From NCBI RefSeq assembly GCF_964355755.1, contig NC_092672.1:17792501-17856500 (forward strand): DNA of 64,000 nt, read 5' to 3'. Under the pieces are notes generated by a model that had not been told where the DNA came from, did not search any database, and worked only from the letters and a program-made list of their open reading frames with translations. Below, piece after piece: positions 27,401 through 42,400 of the stretch; the stretch's first letter is position 1, and each line of letters begins with the position of its first letter. The DNA comes from Antedon mediterranea. Taxonomy: Eukaryota; Echinodermata; Crinoidea; Comatulida; Antedonidae. The translations under genes were made by a program, and so were the position numbers.

Positions 27401-30400
27401 AGAGGTCAAAGGTCAAACTGGAAGAAAACTCATTTCCGGTCATTTTTGGATGAAACTTTTCATTAGATCAAATAGAAATATGTGGTTTGTGAACAATTTA
27501 ACACCAGAATCAAGTCTCTACTGTTTATAATTGCAAAAATATGAACACTTTTTGTTTTTATCGTGGCCATTTTGAAATCAAGATGGCCGCCATACCGGAC
27601 GTTGGACACTTGGCACCCCTCGATATTTTGAATCTATACATATATACATCGTTTCATGCTTTGGTAATAATGCACAACTTGGCTATTTTTATGGCGTTAA
27701 CTGCTCTAACTATTAAGTATTTAATTAATAATATTCATTAGAAACATTGTCAAAATATATTATTTTCAAAAAATGTTTTTCTTTTTTTCACCTTAAATAT
27801 TACCGTTGCAAATTTGGAGCTTGTTTGTACACTGTACAGTAATGTCCCATTGGCGACAGCTGCTGCAAATTCTGAAAAAAAAAAAATTGGGGGCCACTAG
27901 ATTTTGATAAGGGCTACTAACATTTATTTGTTAGTAGACCTGCTGGCGCCTGATGTTTAGTGGTTAATTTCTAAACCTGCAAAAGAAGGGTGAATAAAGC
28001 TATCTGTACTCTACTATCAATTAAACAGTTCACTGTTTTCCCATTTACTTTGATTTTATTCATTGATCTTGACAAGGATGTTCAATCCCAGTGATTTTAC
28101 CTTTCACACCAATACACTGGGCATCAACTCTGGAGTTTTGATTTTTGTGTAAAAAAGTAAAAAGTACATTGAGAACACACAGAAAATTAATTCGCGGGTA
28201 GGGCACCACACCCACGACCTCCAGTAGCCTAGCATTCACACCTCTAGACCATTGAGCTTGCACTGATACTGATAGCTGGTTTAGATTTGATCCCAAATAA
28301 GCAGCGGGTACTGCAACGATTATAATTGTATTTGACTACAGTCGAGGAGCTCGGCGTCTGAGAGTTGAGTCAGATGTTTGAGACTCAAACCATGACCTCC
28401 AGATCAGCCAGTATTTTTTAGAAAATGTTCTTTGTATTTCTAGATTAATGAGTTAATTAGTAGTCTGCATCCTTTATTGTGTATGGTGAAATCAAGATGC
28501 ATACCAAGTGGTGAATCAGCTGTTTACATTACTACCAAGTTTCATCTTTATCTCAAGTATGTTTACTTATTACTGTGTGTAATACAGACATTTAAATGAT
28601 TCAACAAAACAATTTCTTTATCAGGGGGAAAATAAAACTACATACACATAAAATACAGGAAAAATATTGAGCTATCTATTATAAATGTCCAAAGTCATGA
28701 AGTGCTGTACATTTTTTATAAACTTCACTATTATATTTCAATTCATGGAAAAAAATAAAATAGAAACTTTATACTGTATTTTTTTTTTCATCAGCTACTG
28801 TATGAATGTTAGCCTTTACTTGGCATTGAAGGCAAAGCAAGTTTCCATACGCAACCATCCAATTCTCACAAGGATTCTCGCATATAAGAATGTATGTATT
28901 TTTTTATTGTAGACGCTCACGCTGGCCATTCATGCTTTCGCAAATATCACTTGATGAAAAAAAATTGATATCATTCGCAAAACTGGCGACAATTATTTTT
29001 CCCGAAAGACTCAAACATTTGTCTGCCTACTACCCAGGCTCTGATACCTGGCTGCGAATGAAGTTTTCCGTCAACCACAACAACATCGCTGCCGTCACCA
29101 GCTGGTTATAGATATATTGTGTTACTTGCCTATCAATGATATTCCAGTAAAATATCACCTTCACCATTGCATAGCATTGGTTGTCAACGAGATTCTCACC
29201 TCTAGGTTCTATATATTATGTAAAGATCATTTATTGATGTTGCATTCCATAAAAGTGTGATAGTGCCCTCTATAAGGCGTCATGTTCAAATGTTTCCAAA
29301 CGTACAAACCGCGTCAAACGGTCACCGTTGATAGCTTGATCGTTTAACACGTGCAACGATCGTAAAAGAGCTAATTAAATTATGCATTTAGTATTGTACT
29401 GCCCACTGTAATTGTTTAGCCGTTAGACGCGCGTTAGCGCTAAACGTCGTTTGTTTTAAAATGTCTATGTGTCATCGCCTTTAGAAGCATGGACAATACA
29501 CACAAACAATGTATTGTTCGCTAATTAAAATCCTATTTAAAGCTGGAAGACGTCAATTTTTGTAGCTGCCCTACGCATCAGTTATCCTAATTTGGCCGGA
29601 AACATCAGCCGACGAGACGACATAGGGCCCGTGGACCTCAGCTCACACAGAGAGAGTTCAGGCTAGCCTAGTTTCGGCGGCCTACACTATAAATTATTTA
29701 ATCCTACCTTGGGTTAGCGAATTATAAAAACAATGACACCTAGGACACCAACAAAATATATGCAAAATAAATATATATTCCATGTTAAGATTTACCAGTC
29801 ATAGGCCTTTAAAATGATTAATATATTGGGTAAAGAAAAAGGCCCGACCAGAATTTGGAGTGGGAAAAACATGCGAGTGGATCGGAGTCTGGGAACAGTT
29901 TAGATATAAATAGAGGAAATCCAGGTACACGATCTTAATTACTGTTTTATTGTCGTCAGCAGAGCATCCACCACCCTCTAATGGACGGACGGCCGTACTG
30001 AGTTAAAAATATCATGTTAGTGGTTGAGGTAAAACATCGAGTAGTATCGCGTTTCATCCAAAAAACCCAGGTCTGTATTAATTACGGTCTTCTGTCGGCA
30101 ATCTTTTTGAGCAACTTGAGCGTTTTGATACTATATTTAGAATGAATGTTTTACCTTTTTTTTGTGGGCATCGTTTCTGGATCGACGGATGTTCGATATA
30201 TACGAAGATCGCATCCACAATGGATTAACGCGATATTTTTTTACAGTATACAGTTATTTACTTGTACTTTTCAAATTTGCGAAAGTTTTATGTCACAAAA
30301 GTGTCTGGTTTTACAGTACAGGGCTGCAAATTAAGGGGTATTTGGTCGCATTTGCGACCTAATTTTTCTGTTTGCGACTAAAGAGACAGAATAGGTCGCG

Positions 30401-33400
30401 CTACAAGATCGTCTGCTTGTGCGAGTTGTTTCAAATTGAAGTCAGGTGTGTTTTCCCTATTTCAAACACTATGTTGTAATTTAATCTCTCTACTACGGAA
30501 GGCTCAGGAGTTTCCACTAGTCACCACCACCGCAAAGGAGTCAGGTTCATTCAAGCGTACAAAGCCCCTAAACATTTTTACACTGGTTGTGATTGGAAGT
30601 TCGTCCATTTATTATTCGCCCAATCACACAAACGGACACCAGACACACAGCACAGCGTGACACGCGGACGACACAAACCTCGTGGAAAATCACCTCCGTT
30701 TTAAAGAAGGAATATAAAAACAATTGTACCGCCGTACACAGAAGTTAGCCAGGGCGCGGGCGCGGCAGATACAAAGAATTGTCGCCCCGCAGCCATCAGC
30801 ATTTTTTAGGCAGTATGGTTATATCATGATTACTAAATAATGTAATTAATGATAAATATAATAATATCTATTCATTATATAGATTAAACAGCAGTATTGT
30901 TTATCAGTAGATTTAATACTTTATTCCAGATTCTGATTATCGAAAATTATATATCAGAGAAAATACCGCAACTTTTCCTTCGAAGTAGCTTCGTAGATAA
31001 AACAGGCTACGTTGTTGGCTTTGTAGGTTACATTGTTTGGTTTCATTAGTAACCTCAATAAACAACCCCACGATGTTCTTAGTGAAGTAACCAGGTGTGA
31101 AAATTGTGTTAATTTTGACTGGCGGAGGAGGATCAATTTGTACATTACTAAGAAATATATAATATATTATTTTTTAATTGTAAATGTTTTATTCGTGTGT
31201 GTTTACTCTCAACGGCGAATATAAATTTCCCACAATGTAAACGTAGAGACACGATCCAACACAATAAACTATGCCAACTAATACAAATAATATAGCGAAC
31301 GTCCAGTCGATCCAGAAACGATGCAAACAAAAAGATCGTAAACAATTCATTCTAAATATAGTATCAGAACGTTCAATCGGTCGCTCAAAAAGATTGCCGA
31401 CAGAAGACCGTAATTAATACAGACCTAGTTTTTTGGTCACATGTCATGAAACGCGATACTCTGTTTTACCACCGCAAACCTCTCGCATGTTTTTTTACTC
31501 GGTACGAGGGGTGTCTACAAACAGTGTACCTGAATTTTGCGTCACATGAAACGTCGTACAGCTCTAAACTGTTCGCACGTTTTTCGGGCCTTTTGTCGTA
31601 ATAATAATTTACAAAGGCCTATGTTAAATCGTAACATGGAATATATATTTATTTTGCATATGTCCTAGCCAAGGTGTCGTCGTTTTTATAATTCGCTAAA
31701 CCAAGGTAGGATTGAATCATGTAGGCCGCCAAAACTCTCTCTGCGTAAGCTGAGGGCCTCGGGCCCGATGTCGTTTCGTTCGCGGATGTCCTGCCAAATT
31801 AGGACAACCGATGTGTAGGGCGGCTACAAAAATTAACGTCTTCTATGATTTTAATTAGCCAACAATACATGTTTGTTTCCATTGTTCAAATTACTAACCA
31901 TACGAACCACCCTACGATCGACGCGTAGATAATTATCATAAACAATACATCGTAGGCAACGAACAATACTTTGTAAATTGCAGGATACGTTCAGAGAACA
32001 ATGACCTACGATCTATTTACGCGTAGGCTACGAAAGGTTACGCGTATATACAAAGCAGTAATTTCTTTCTGTACTGTAAAAAGAATAGATCTTGCGTGAA
32101 TATAAGTGGCGCATCAGGACCAGTGCCTAAAATGTGCATAACCCAAATTAATTGAATTCTTCTGGGCGGAATTTTGATGTGCTCAGAAATTGATTGAAAC
32201 AACCTATAATTACTTAAAAATCTCCCCCCAAGCGGGGCCATTTGCGGCCCCCTGACCCCCAGCCTAAGGTTGTATTTCATTTTTATACACCCCCCTCCCC
32301 ACTAAACTAAAAACGGATCTGCGCGGATGGGGGAAGGGGGTTAGTTGTCGATGAACAGGTGCTACTAAAAAAATTGGTGGTGCTACCAAAAAATGTTAGG
32401 AGCCATCATACAAATTTGATAGTGCTACCAAGTGAAAAAGTTAATTTGCAGCCCTGCAGTATTATATTATGCTAGTAAATTCTAGTTAACAAATTAAAAA
32501 ATACAGCGACGACAAAGCTCAAAGGCCTTCACAAAATAAATACAAAATCAATATATTCCTTGTTTATTAAATAAGTATAATAATTATTATTATTAATACA
32601 ACTAGGCCCTTGTGCAACGGAAAAATAGCCAATGACTTATTATATTTATTTTCAAGAATATTTTACGAGGGTGGTCCATCCAGCCGAAGCTGATCATTAG
32701 GGACCCTCACAAAATTACAATATGACGAGAAATATATAACAATAAAAATTAAATTAAAATAAATCAAATTTATAAAGATAAACAAAATAAAATAAAGCAC
32801 AAAAATAGAATCAAACATTAAATGAATTAAATTAATGATCAGTCATCTTTTCAACGATCTAAATAAGATTACCGACCGGCAGAATTTGAAGTAAAAACAT
32901 GTGAGCGCTGTGAACAAGAGGAGAAAGAGGATATCGCGTGACCAACATCTAGGTACTTGTTTGTACTGTAGACGTTCGCTAATGCAGTTAGAAGTGAGAT
33001 GTGAATAGTTCACCGGTGGCGTGGCACATCGTGTTGCTATTGTCTCAGGTGCTTGTTCATCGTATGAACTTCCTAATGATATTTTTAGTTGGCTATGTAA
33101 AAGAAAGCGACTAAAAAACATTCCAGGCCCCTGTTTATTATTAATATTAAATTATTTATTGAGGTTACGAACTTATAAACATTTTAGAATGATGTTTGAG
33201 ATCGGCACCCCCGGAATACAATTCAGCTACAAACTCTCTTAATTAAAAGGCAAACGAATTGTTTAGGCCTAGCCTGTTTGTGATGACTCATTGTTAAACG
33301 ACGTTCACGAAGCGATTCGCAACGACGTTAAACAATTCGTAAAAATCAGTCAAGCATGTTAGTCGGCGGGACTATTACAAGCTATGCATATTGTCCATTT

Positions 33401-36400
33401 TCCAAACGGTCTGACGATTTTAGAATTTTCACGCTAACGCTAAAACAAAAGAAAACGTGATTAACGCGCTTTGTCAGTTTGAAAACATTTGGACATGACG
33501 CCTATTAGTATTGATGCACTCAAACTTCACACCGCAAGCTGTTGTTATTCATCCATTCAAAAATAAAATTTAGGGGAGGAATCGAATGTGTTGTACAACA
33601 GAGGGCATTATTACTTGTTTACTCTACTCTATATTTATGATGTTTTTCCCAAAAATAATAATTATTATTATGTACATTTTGCGAATTGTAGGTGTTAAGA
33701 GGATGGTGGGGAGTACGACTTGGGCTAGGGGTAGTAGGCTATCAAATTGGCCAGAATTGTTAAATTATTTTAATTATCTCTGGAAAGGGGGGCTGGGAGT
33801 TTGTTCCTTTCAACATGACTGAAACTGTACTGGGAATGTACAGTAGTTTGTAATGTACAAACTACATTTGTTGGGAGTAATGGCTTAACACGCATCTAAA
33901 ACAAATCACCCAAGTGTTGGGAGGGGAAGGGTGGAAATACTGGAATTTGGATGTAATAGAAGTACAGCATAATTGGAATTGCACTGGGAAAAGTAACTAC
34001 ATATGAACTGAGGGTCGGGAGGAGTAAAGGTTTGTTGATTGTGGTAGCATGAGGAGAGGAGAAAGAATATAGGCCGGGGAAGCGGTAATTCAACGGTATC
34101 CAAATTAGATATTTTATTAATTAGGCAATATGACACCGATTCATTTACATAGTTTGCAAAGTACTTAAACCATGCCTATTAGCCATGTATCGCCCTCTTA
34201 TTAAGACGCTAAAGTTGTTGAACTAAAATTTGGGGTATCAAATTGACCAGAATTGTGGTAGGAAATTGTAAAAGTATTTTAATTATCCATGGGAGGGAAG
34301 GGGCTGGGAGTTTGGGGTTGGGATGTAGGCCTATCATCATGACCGAAACTGTACTGGGAAACTATATTTGAAAACTGCCACGAGGGCCGGATTATGGGTT
34401 GGGAGTGATGGCGAACATTATACTGGAAACGTCTTAAACACATCTGAACACACGTGTGTTGTTGGGAAGGAGGTGGAGGAGCGGAAATACTGGTGTAATA
34501 AAGTATAACATAATTGAAATTGTACTAGAAAGAAGAAAGAAGGCTGGAGGACCGCAGTACCAAAATTAGATATTTTAATTATCTGCCAATATGACACCTG
34601 TTTGTAGTACATGTACGCGCATCAAGCAGGGTACATAATGTTCTGCTGCTCCGTTGCTTGCGGCGTGATAAGGTGCAACCTTTACATGTTTCACCCCGTT
34701 CTGCTTTAAGGAGAATTCAAATTCGTCGCTAACAAATTGAGGTCCAATATCGCTTACAAGTTGAACAGGCAATTCTACTGAACAACTCTCTCATCACTTT
34801 GATGGTCGCTGCACTCATACTGTTCATCTAAATGACTTCTGGCCATTTCGAATATGAGTCATCAACCACTACTATATAATCTCGCTTATCTTTCTGCGCA
34901 TAGTCAATATGTATTCGTGTCCAAGGCTGATTTGGCCAGATCCAGGGCATCATTGGTGCTATGCTTGATCGACTTTGTGTTTGGTGACATGCTTGACATT
35001 GCTTCACCATTCGTTCAATGTCGGAATCTATCTGGGGCCACCAGACATGACTTCGCAATCTCTTTCATACGCACGATTCCGGGGTGGGCACAATAAAGCT
35101 CCTCCAGTTCTGTTCTACACTAATTCGTCTTTCCGGTGTAGGAATGGTTTTCTGACTGCTATAAACCTGTCTGTACCATGTATAACACTTTGCTCAATAG
35201 CAGGTCTCTCCTGGTATGCTGTTGTACGTCCGTACTCGTGACTGGCAAGTTGTCTAATGTATGCCCCGCTATGTTGTATATTGCATCATCTTCACTTCCT
35301 TCATCTGGTATTGGGAGACGTGAGAGTGCGTCGGCAATTACGTTCTGTTTTCCAGTAATGAACCTTAAATTGTATTCAAACGCTAACAGTACGATTGCCC
35401 ATCCCTGTAATCTCTATGCGGCCAGTGTCGGAATTGCTGATTTAGGTCTTAGAATGCGTTCAAGCGGCTTATGATCAGTTCTTATCGTGAATTTCCGTCC
35501 GTATAGGTATGTTCTAAACCTTTGAAGTCCAAACATGATGCTTAGGGCTTCCTTGTCTAGTTGTGCATAACCCTTTTCGTGTTTATGCAGGCTTCGCGAT
35601 GCGTACGCGATCGGTGTTTTGATATTGTTCTCGTTTACGTGGCAAATGACTGCGCTAACTCCGTATGGTGATGCGTCTGTGTATAGTTCCAGTGGTTTTA
35701 ATGGGTCATAATGCGTCAACATTATGTCTTCGCTAATAATTCGCTTTACCGCATTAAACGCTTTACTACAGTCGTCAGTCCATGACCATGGTTTGCTTCC
35801 CAACAGCTCATTCAGGATGTATCATCGTTGATAATTGTGGAATAAATGATGCGTGATAGTTAACTAGTCCTAACCAGGATCTTAGTTCTGTTGCATTCTG
35901 TGGTGCTCGTGCATACTTGATGGCTTTCACTTTATCGTTTGTTGGTTAAATTCCTGCTGCTGATAGCTTACGTCCCATGGTAGACTACTTCCTTTTGTAC
36001 AAACGCGCATTTCTCAACTTTCACTCTGAGACCATACTTGTTAAATCTCTCAAATAGTTTCTCAAGATTACTAATATGCTCTTCGTCAGACGCACAAGAA
36101 CATCCTCCATGATCGCACATGTTCTTTTAAGTCCTGCTATCACCTGTTTTATGAATCGCTGCCATGGCTGGACCGAACGGTGCATGTTGATTGTTACCAA
36201 CTCTTGTGCCTCGTCTTTCAGTACTAACTGCTGGCACGCACATTTCAAATCAATCTTAGAGAATCGCTTTCCACCACCCAACTTGGTAAAAACTTCCTCT
36301 AGTGTCTGAATTGGATACTGGTCGCAATTTAAACTCGGGTTAACTGTTACTTTATAATCTCCGCAGACACGTACCCTGCCATCGGCCTTTGAGATACATA

Positions 36401-39400
36401 CCAATGGGGTTGCCCACTGACTAAAGTCTACCGGATAAATAACTCCTTCGTTTTGCATTCTGTCTAACTCTAACTGCGGCGCGGCGCCAATGGAATGTTT
36501 CGAGCTTTGCAGAATTTTGGGATTGCGTTCACTTTTAGATGTAATTTCGCTTTGTGTCCTTGAACCGTACCTAATTCCGTTCGGAAAACTTCTTTGAACT
36601 TCCGTTTGAATGACTGACCGACATCATTATCTATTTCTACCGAATTCTAAGCAAGTAACGATGGAAATAATGACTTCAGTCCAACTTAATCACTTCTAAC
36701 CAGGTTCTTCCAAGCAAGGGTGTTGAGTTTTGTCGCTGCATTCTCACTACTATCAGTGGGAGAACGTTACTCTGGCCCATATAGTTCACGGCGACTTTAA
36801 TTTCTCCTGCTATGTCAAGCTTAGTACCTGTTTATGCATGAAGTGTGACTATCAACAATTGAATCTTGCAAGACTGTAGATTTCTCTGTCTTAAAGGGGG
36901 ATTCTGGGTTTAAAATTGCTTTTAAATATCGTTTATTTATTAAATAAAAAATATTATAACAATATAGACATGTCAGAATGAAGAAGTAATAACGAGCAAT
37001 TAAAAAAATTAAACTTCATACATTTTAGGGTAAATTCATGGAAAGTCTGTTTTTCAGCAGCTTAGGGAAGCTCATTAATATTCATGAGGTATTCACAAAA
37101 TCACGTCATCAGTGGATTCCAAAATCGCGACGTCATGTACGTTGTGTTTGTCAACTAATTTTCATCTATCTCCCCTGTCAAACGACGACCACCCGATCAT
37201 TGTGAAATACATTTTTTGTAGATTTTCTAAGCTAGGCCTAAAGTGTAATAATAACAATAGTAGCATATTTATTTGACATTTAATGAAATACAAAATTTAG
37301 TACAGATTACGGATCGGTCATAAATTATATACTATTTTTATACCTTGAATAGTACAGATTGTATTATCGGCTTCACGTACAAGGCTAGGCCTAGCCTAAA
37401 TCATTTTTTTAAATGGGTGAGAGCCATTCTGATGAGATTCCATGCCACGATGGCTACGTTAAAACATTGGGGCCCATCATGGGCCTAGCCAGCCTACTAC
37501 TAAACGATTGGCCCATAAATAACAAAACTCAGTGGATTCCAAACCCATCCTATCAACCAAACCTCCTAAACAATCTAAACCTAAAAACATTCTACAAAAT
37601 CGGTTGTAAATATTGAGGCAAAACAAGGTCAGATCGCCATTCGTACGTAGGGTGTCCCGATCGTCTAAGTAAGCCTAGGCCTAGTTTACTCTCCAAAAAA
37701 GCGGATACTGCATCAAGCAAGTAGACCAGGTATTAGGAAGGAGACCTAGCCGATCCGGCCCAGTAAAGTTAAAAATTGAGCTAGCTAGTGTAGTAGACCC
37801 TATGCGAATTGATACTACCAGGCCTTTTACTATAGGCTACACTTGTTAAAATTAGCAATACTTATGTTTACAAATATTCCAACTCTCTCTCTCATTCGAG
37901 CTATATTATTTATACCATTCCGGTAGGTCGAGTCGACCTTTAACCAAATACTGTACATCGTTCATGTTGTGATTATAGACGGGGTATACTCGATCCGATC
38001 AGTTTGGTAATGTATACTGTGTCTGCTTATCACGTGACGATGCCAAGCATGGGCAGAGAGAGCATGTGTATCGTCGTCTCGCTCTCCTCGCTCAGCAGGA
38101 ATGTATACGTTACGCTTCATTGATTTTGAAGGCTTTCCCTAAGTCAGTGCGAAAATCGGCAAACGTAAAGTGCAAACATATCTAATTTTTCACTGTTTTG
38201 ATGAATTTTCATAGAAAATTGACTTTATAAATGGGAAGACCGACTAAAATTACATCAGATAAGTATAATTTTACAAAAGTAATTGATATGGTTAATGATA
38301 ACGAGTCATCGGAAGATTAACCATTTCACAAATTTCCTATTCTGTAACACAGTGTCATATCGCCGTAGCTTTCACAGCCTTCGTTCTGCTTCACTGGGCG
38401 CTTATATAAATTCAAACTTTTACCGTTCAAGAGACAAATATATTTTACATTTTTTACTATTCATTTTAAACCCGGAACCCCCCTTTAACTCTTACTGATC
38501 GATGTTAGGATATATGCATATTTTTGTCCTCGAGATCAGAGACTATAGCCTCTGCATTGCCTAATTTGTCACATAGTTTGTCCATCTTGTGTAGCATGGT
38601 GTTGGTGTTTTCTATTAGTGAATGAATTTCCTGGCCTTTAAAAACTTCTATAACAACGTCTCTAATCACAGTATTTAATTCCGTTGATTGTAGTATTTTG
38701 GCCTTTGTTACATCAACCACCTGTTTATTTTGCCGAGTCAGACTACCCGACATGGTTGAGATTCCGTCTGCCGTTGAGTTCAAAGACGACAGGGCCATTG
38801 ATCCGTTCCCACAGTAAACAGTAAAACAATTTGATTGTACTCACATAGGAAGCCAAGTACTAATAAATTAAAGTATCCATATAATAAAGACGAACAAGTT
38901 ATCCGACTGACGACTATTATGTTAAGAACTTATCCCATTTGAGTGGAGTACCGAAAGCAATTTCCAAACGATATTACTCCAGTGACAGTCAGTTCGTATA
39001 TGACTCCAGTGTTAGTTCAGTTCTTAGATGTTTCGAGATATAAAAAGCAATCTTCCAATGCCGACATTGACTGCAATTTTGTAGTCATATCGCCAAGTCA
39101 AGGATTTAATTTAAGGAGTGAGATTGGGATCAATAGGTTTTTGATCTCCTTCTTGACTGTCAAGCTACTAAATGTTTTTAGTTTCATTTTCTTTGGTATG
39201 GAAATGGTACTCACGCATGTCAATGATTCACCAGAAATGAAGACAGCAAAATGATCCTTTTTCCGGTACGGTAATAAATGTTAAGCAGTATAATCAATTA
39301 CAACAAATATTAATATCATTTATCCCTTGTGCATTGACCGTGCGTCATCCCTAAAAAAACGGTGACAAGTGTAAAGTATGGAGACAAACATCTCCAACAT

Positions 39401-42400
39401 GGGATGATCATCGTTATTTATAAATATCTCATCAAAAAAGCTGGGCCATGAAAGTTGAATGATTCATACAAAGAGACAAGTGCGTACCACCTTTGTTTAG
39501 ATTGCTGGCGTGCATAAATTGTTTATAGCCCTCAATCATAAATGCCAATGCTGGGTACCAAGACAATATTTTATGTGCGGGTATGAAGTATAGCGTATGT
39601 ACTGTAGTTTACATAGCTACCAATACTTATTCATTTGGACTTTAAATTCAAGTTAGAAACATTGTATTTGTTTGTTGATGACATCATCATCACATTAACC
39701 TATTTGTAAAATTGATGATTCGTAAAACTTGTAAAATACATGTTTTATTGTATGTTTTTAGTGGGTACAGTACTTGAATTTTCTGAGAAAAAAAATCATA
39801 ACTAAGAAATTCTTCAACCTTAAAAAATAAAAAATGTTATTCTAATGAACTGAATATTTGGGTTATTTGTCCTTGAAATTTTAAACTTTTAACATTGAAA
39901 TGTCCTGGAATTTTACTAGCTTACAGGTGTACGAACCCTGCTATTTGTAGTAGAATTCATTGACTGCTATATGTACAATTTACCAAGCATTTGTTATTCT
40001 TTTTTAACCATCGTCTACACAATTTTATTCATTTTTTAAGCTTATACAAGAACTAAAACCAATAGATGAGCAGTTATCAGGAGACATTGAAATGTTAGTT
40101 AAAATGGAGAATGTAAACAAGTATAATGGAAACGATGAAGACATTCAACAAATGAAATCAAAATATCAACCAAGAAAAAGTGATAAAAAACGAGAAAACC
40201 TGACTACACATGATGCAGATACACAAGGAGTTGGCAGGAAGGTAACATTTATGACAGTCATTATAGGCGGGTCCGAACCAGGAAAAAAATGCCATTTTTC
40301 TCAGTGTCGGTCTGTCGGTAAACACTAACTTGTATATGGCCTTGTCTTGATATCAGTTTCATCTAGCTAAGTCAATTTTTTACAGTATATTCCTTATGTC
40401 CTCTTTTAACTTTTTTATATGACATCTTCTTCTCTGTTTTATGTGATTATATTCTATTTTACTGTTTGTGCGACAATGTTTTTAGACAATTTTAATGTGT
40501 GTACTTTCAGCCAATTAAGTTTCAAGTCATTTATGAGTTTGACAATAAAGTTTATTGAATTGAATTGAATTTTATGGCCAGGAATTGATGTGGTTATGTT
40601 TTTACGGTGCGCAATCAAAAATTACGCGGTCTATGCACGATTTAACGAAATAATGTTTGTAATCGTATCTTCACAAGCATGAATCACAATTAAATAAAAT
40701 TTGGTACTCATAAATTTCAGGTCATATTTCATCATATGGCAATACAATTACGTGCGTAGCGCATATAACGCGATCTTTGTGTTTCGCGTTTTTTTACAAA
40801 ATCCCATAGATAGGTTAATTATTGGTATATAGTGTAAATATGGACACTATATTCAGTCTGGACCGTCAATATTTTACTATTTGAAAGTAACTAATCGGGT
40901 TACGAACGACTGTCAAAATGGTACCTGTCGAAATAACATTCACCGCGCATCACAGTAGCGCGTAGAGCGATGGCTTGGCGCATTGTGTATCGGTCGCGCG
41001 CTAGCTATGCCGCCAAAGCATTACATTACAAAGGTTTTTGTGGATTGGCATGTTTGTTTGTTTTCTGAATAAAATATAATGGAGTCATTTTAAATATGAA
41101 GTCTTTAATTTTATTATTGTATGTATACCCTAATTGTTTTGGTGTTTCACTGTAAGTGACCGAGTTTCACGCAAAAAACTTGTTTAGAAATGGTATGGAT
41201 ATTATCATCAGTTTACTACGCTAGTAGTACAGGCTAGCCTAGGCCTAGTCGTAAAATGGTTCCGGACAAACTTTGGGCCTGGTTAACTAGGCCTGGTGTC
41301 ATTACTATGTGGATTTTGGCGAAACATTGATGTAAGATTTATGATTATAAAATGTAATACATTTTTCAATAGTAATAACTTGTTTTTATAGGCCTATAGG
41401 TGCCGTGTAAGTAACTTTTTCGTTGTTTGTTGATCTCACCGGGCGATATTTTCATATTGTGATGTCTTGCACAAAATCGCGAATATCTCGACTTTAACTA
41501 CGAAAAACACAAAAAAGTGGGTTATTTTATTTTAATATTACGATTTACATATTGCGATTTGAAAAGCGTTCTTGGTACCTAATTTCTTTATGATTATTTT
41601 AGTCTAAATTACATATCAATCAGATCACATACATAGTTTCAATCAGCTTTAATAAAAACATCGAATTGGTCATGTGAGCACGTCGAATTGGACAATTCGC
41701 GCAACTTTTAATGAAAAAGTTTAAAAATTGGTCAAAATTAGTGAGTTGTAAATATCGGATCATGCATCAATATGGCTAACCGGACATTGTGACGTCATTG
41801 TATGGCCACTCGAATATAAATTTAGGATTTTTGTCTCTTTTTTCGTCATAGATCATCACATTTAATAGAGCTGGACATCTCCACTTACTCGTATTCTATT
41901 TCCCCCCAGATTTTGATATTGTCTAGGTCAATCAATTGCCATTTTTACAAGTTCAAAAGCATGAATGGGTTTCATCATTCCAGTAAATTTAAAAATGTTA
42001 GAGCTCCTCAAAATGAAAAGTGATAAGTGATACTCATTATTAAAACGTTGCTGCAATTGTAGATTCATGTACAAATTTTGCGCATCGGATGTTGTGACAT
42101 CATCATATGGCCAGTTTAATTATAAAAGTCATATTTTGCGTCATAGTTCATGACATTTAAAAGAGCGCGCATCCATATTCTACGTATCCACATTTCTTCA
42201 ACATGTTAATATGTTGTTTCCTTCCAAAATTTCTATCTACGTGTTTCATTTTGATGACAACATCATGTTAAAAATTTGATTAAAAGGTGGGTCCAATTAT
42301 TTTCACCTATTCTGCACTGTATGTACAGATGTATACAGTATATAGTGTATACTGTATATATACTTGGACACAAAAAAGAGAGGGCACACTAACATTTTAT

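Larger units (their letters stand above)
29275..33503. mobile_element. 4.2-kb region bounded by inverted AGGCGTCATG termini
   Basis: Left end AGGCGTCATGTTCAAATGTT and the inverse of the right end AGGCGTCATGTCCAAATGTT agree at 19 of 20 positions. Weaker inverted similarity continues for about 200 bp. The inside contains two inverted copies of the 0.9-kb repeat and the 30319-32456 element. No transposase is seen and no clear target duplication. Confidence 0.5.

Noticed and set aside
34854-35474. Plus-strand frames of 80-98 codons
   Set aside because: Antisense shadows of the integrase and RNase H segments of the gypsy relic.
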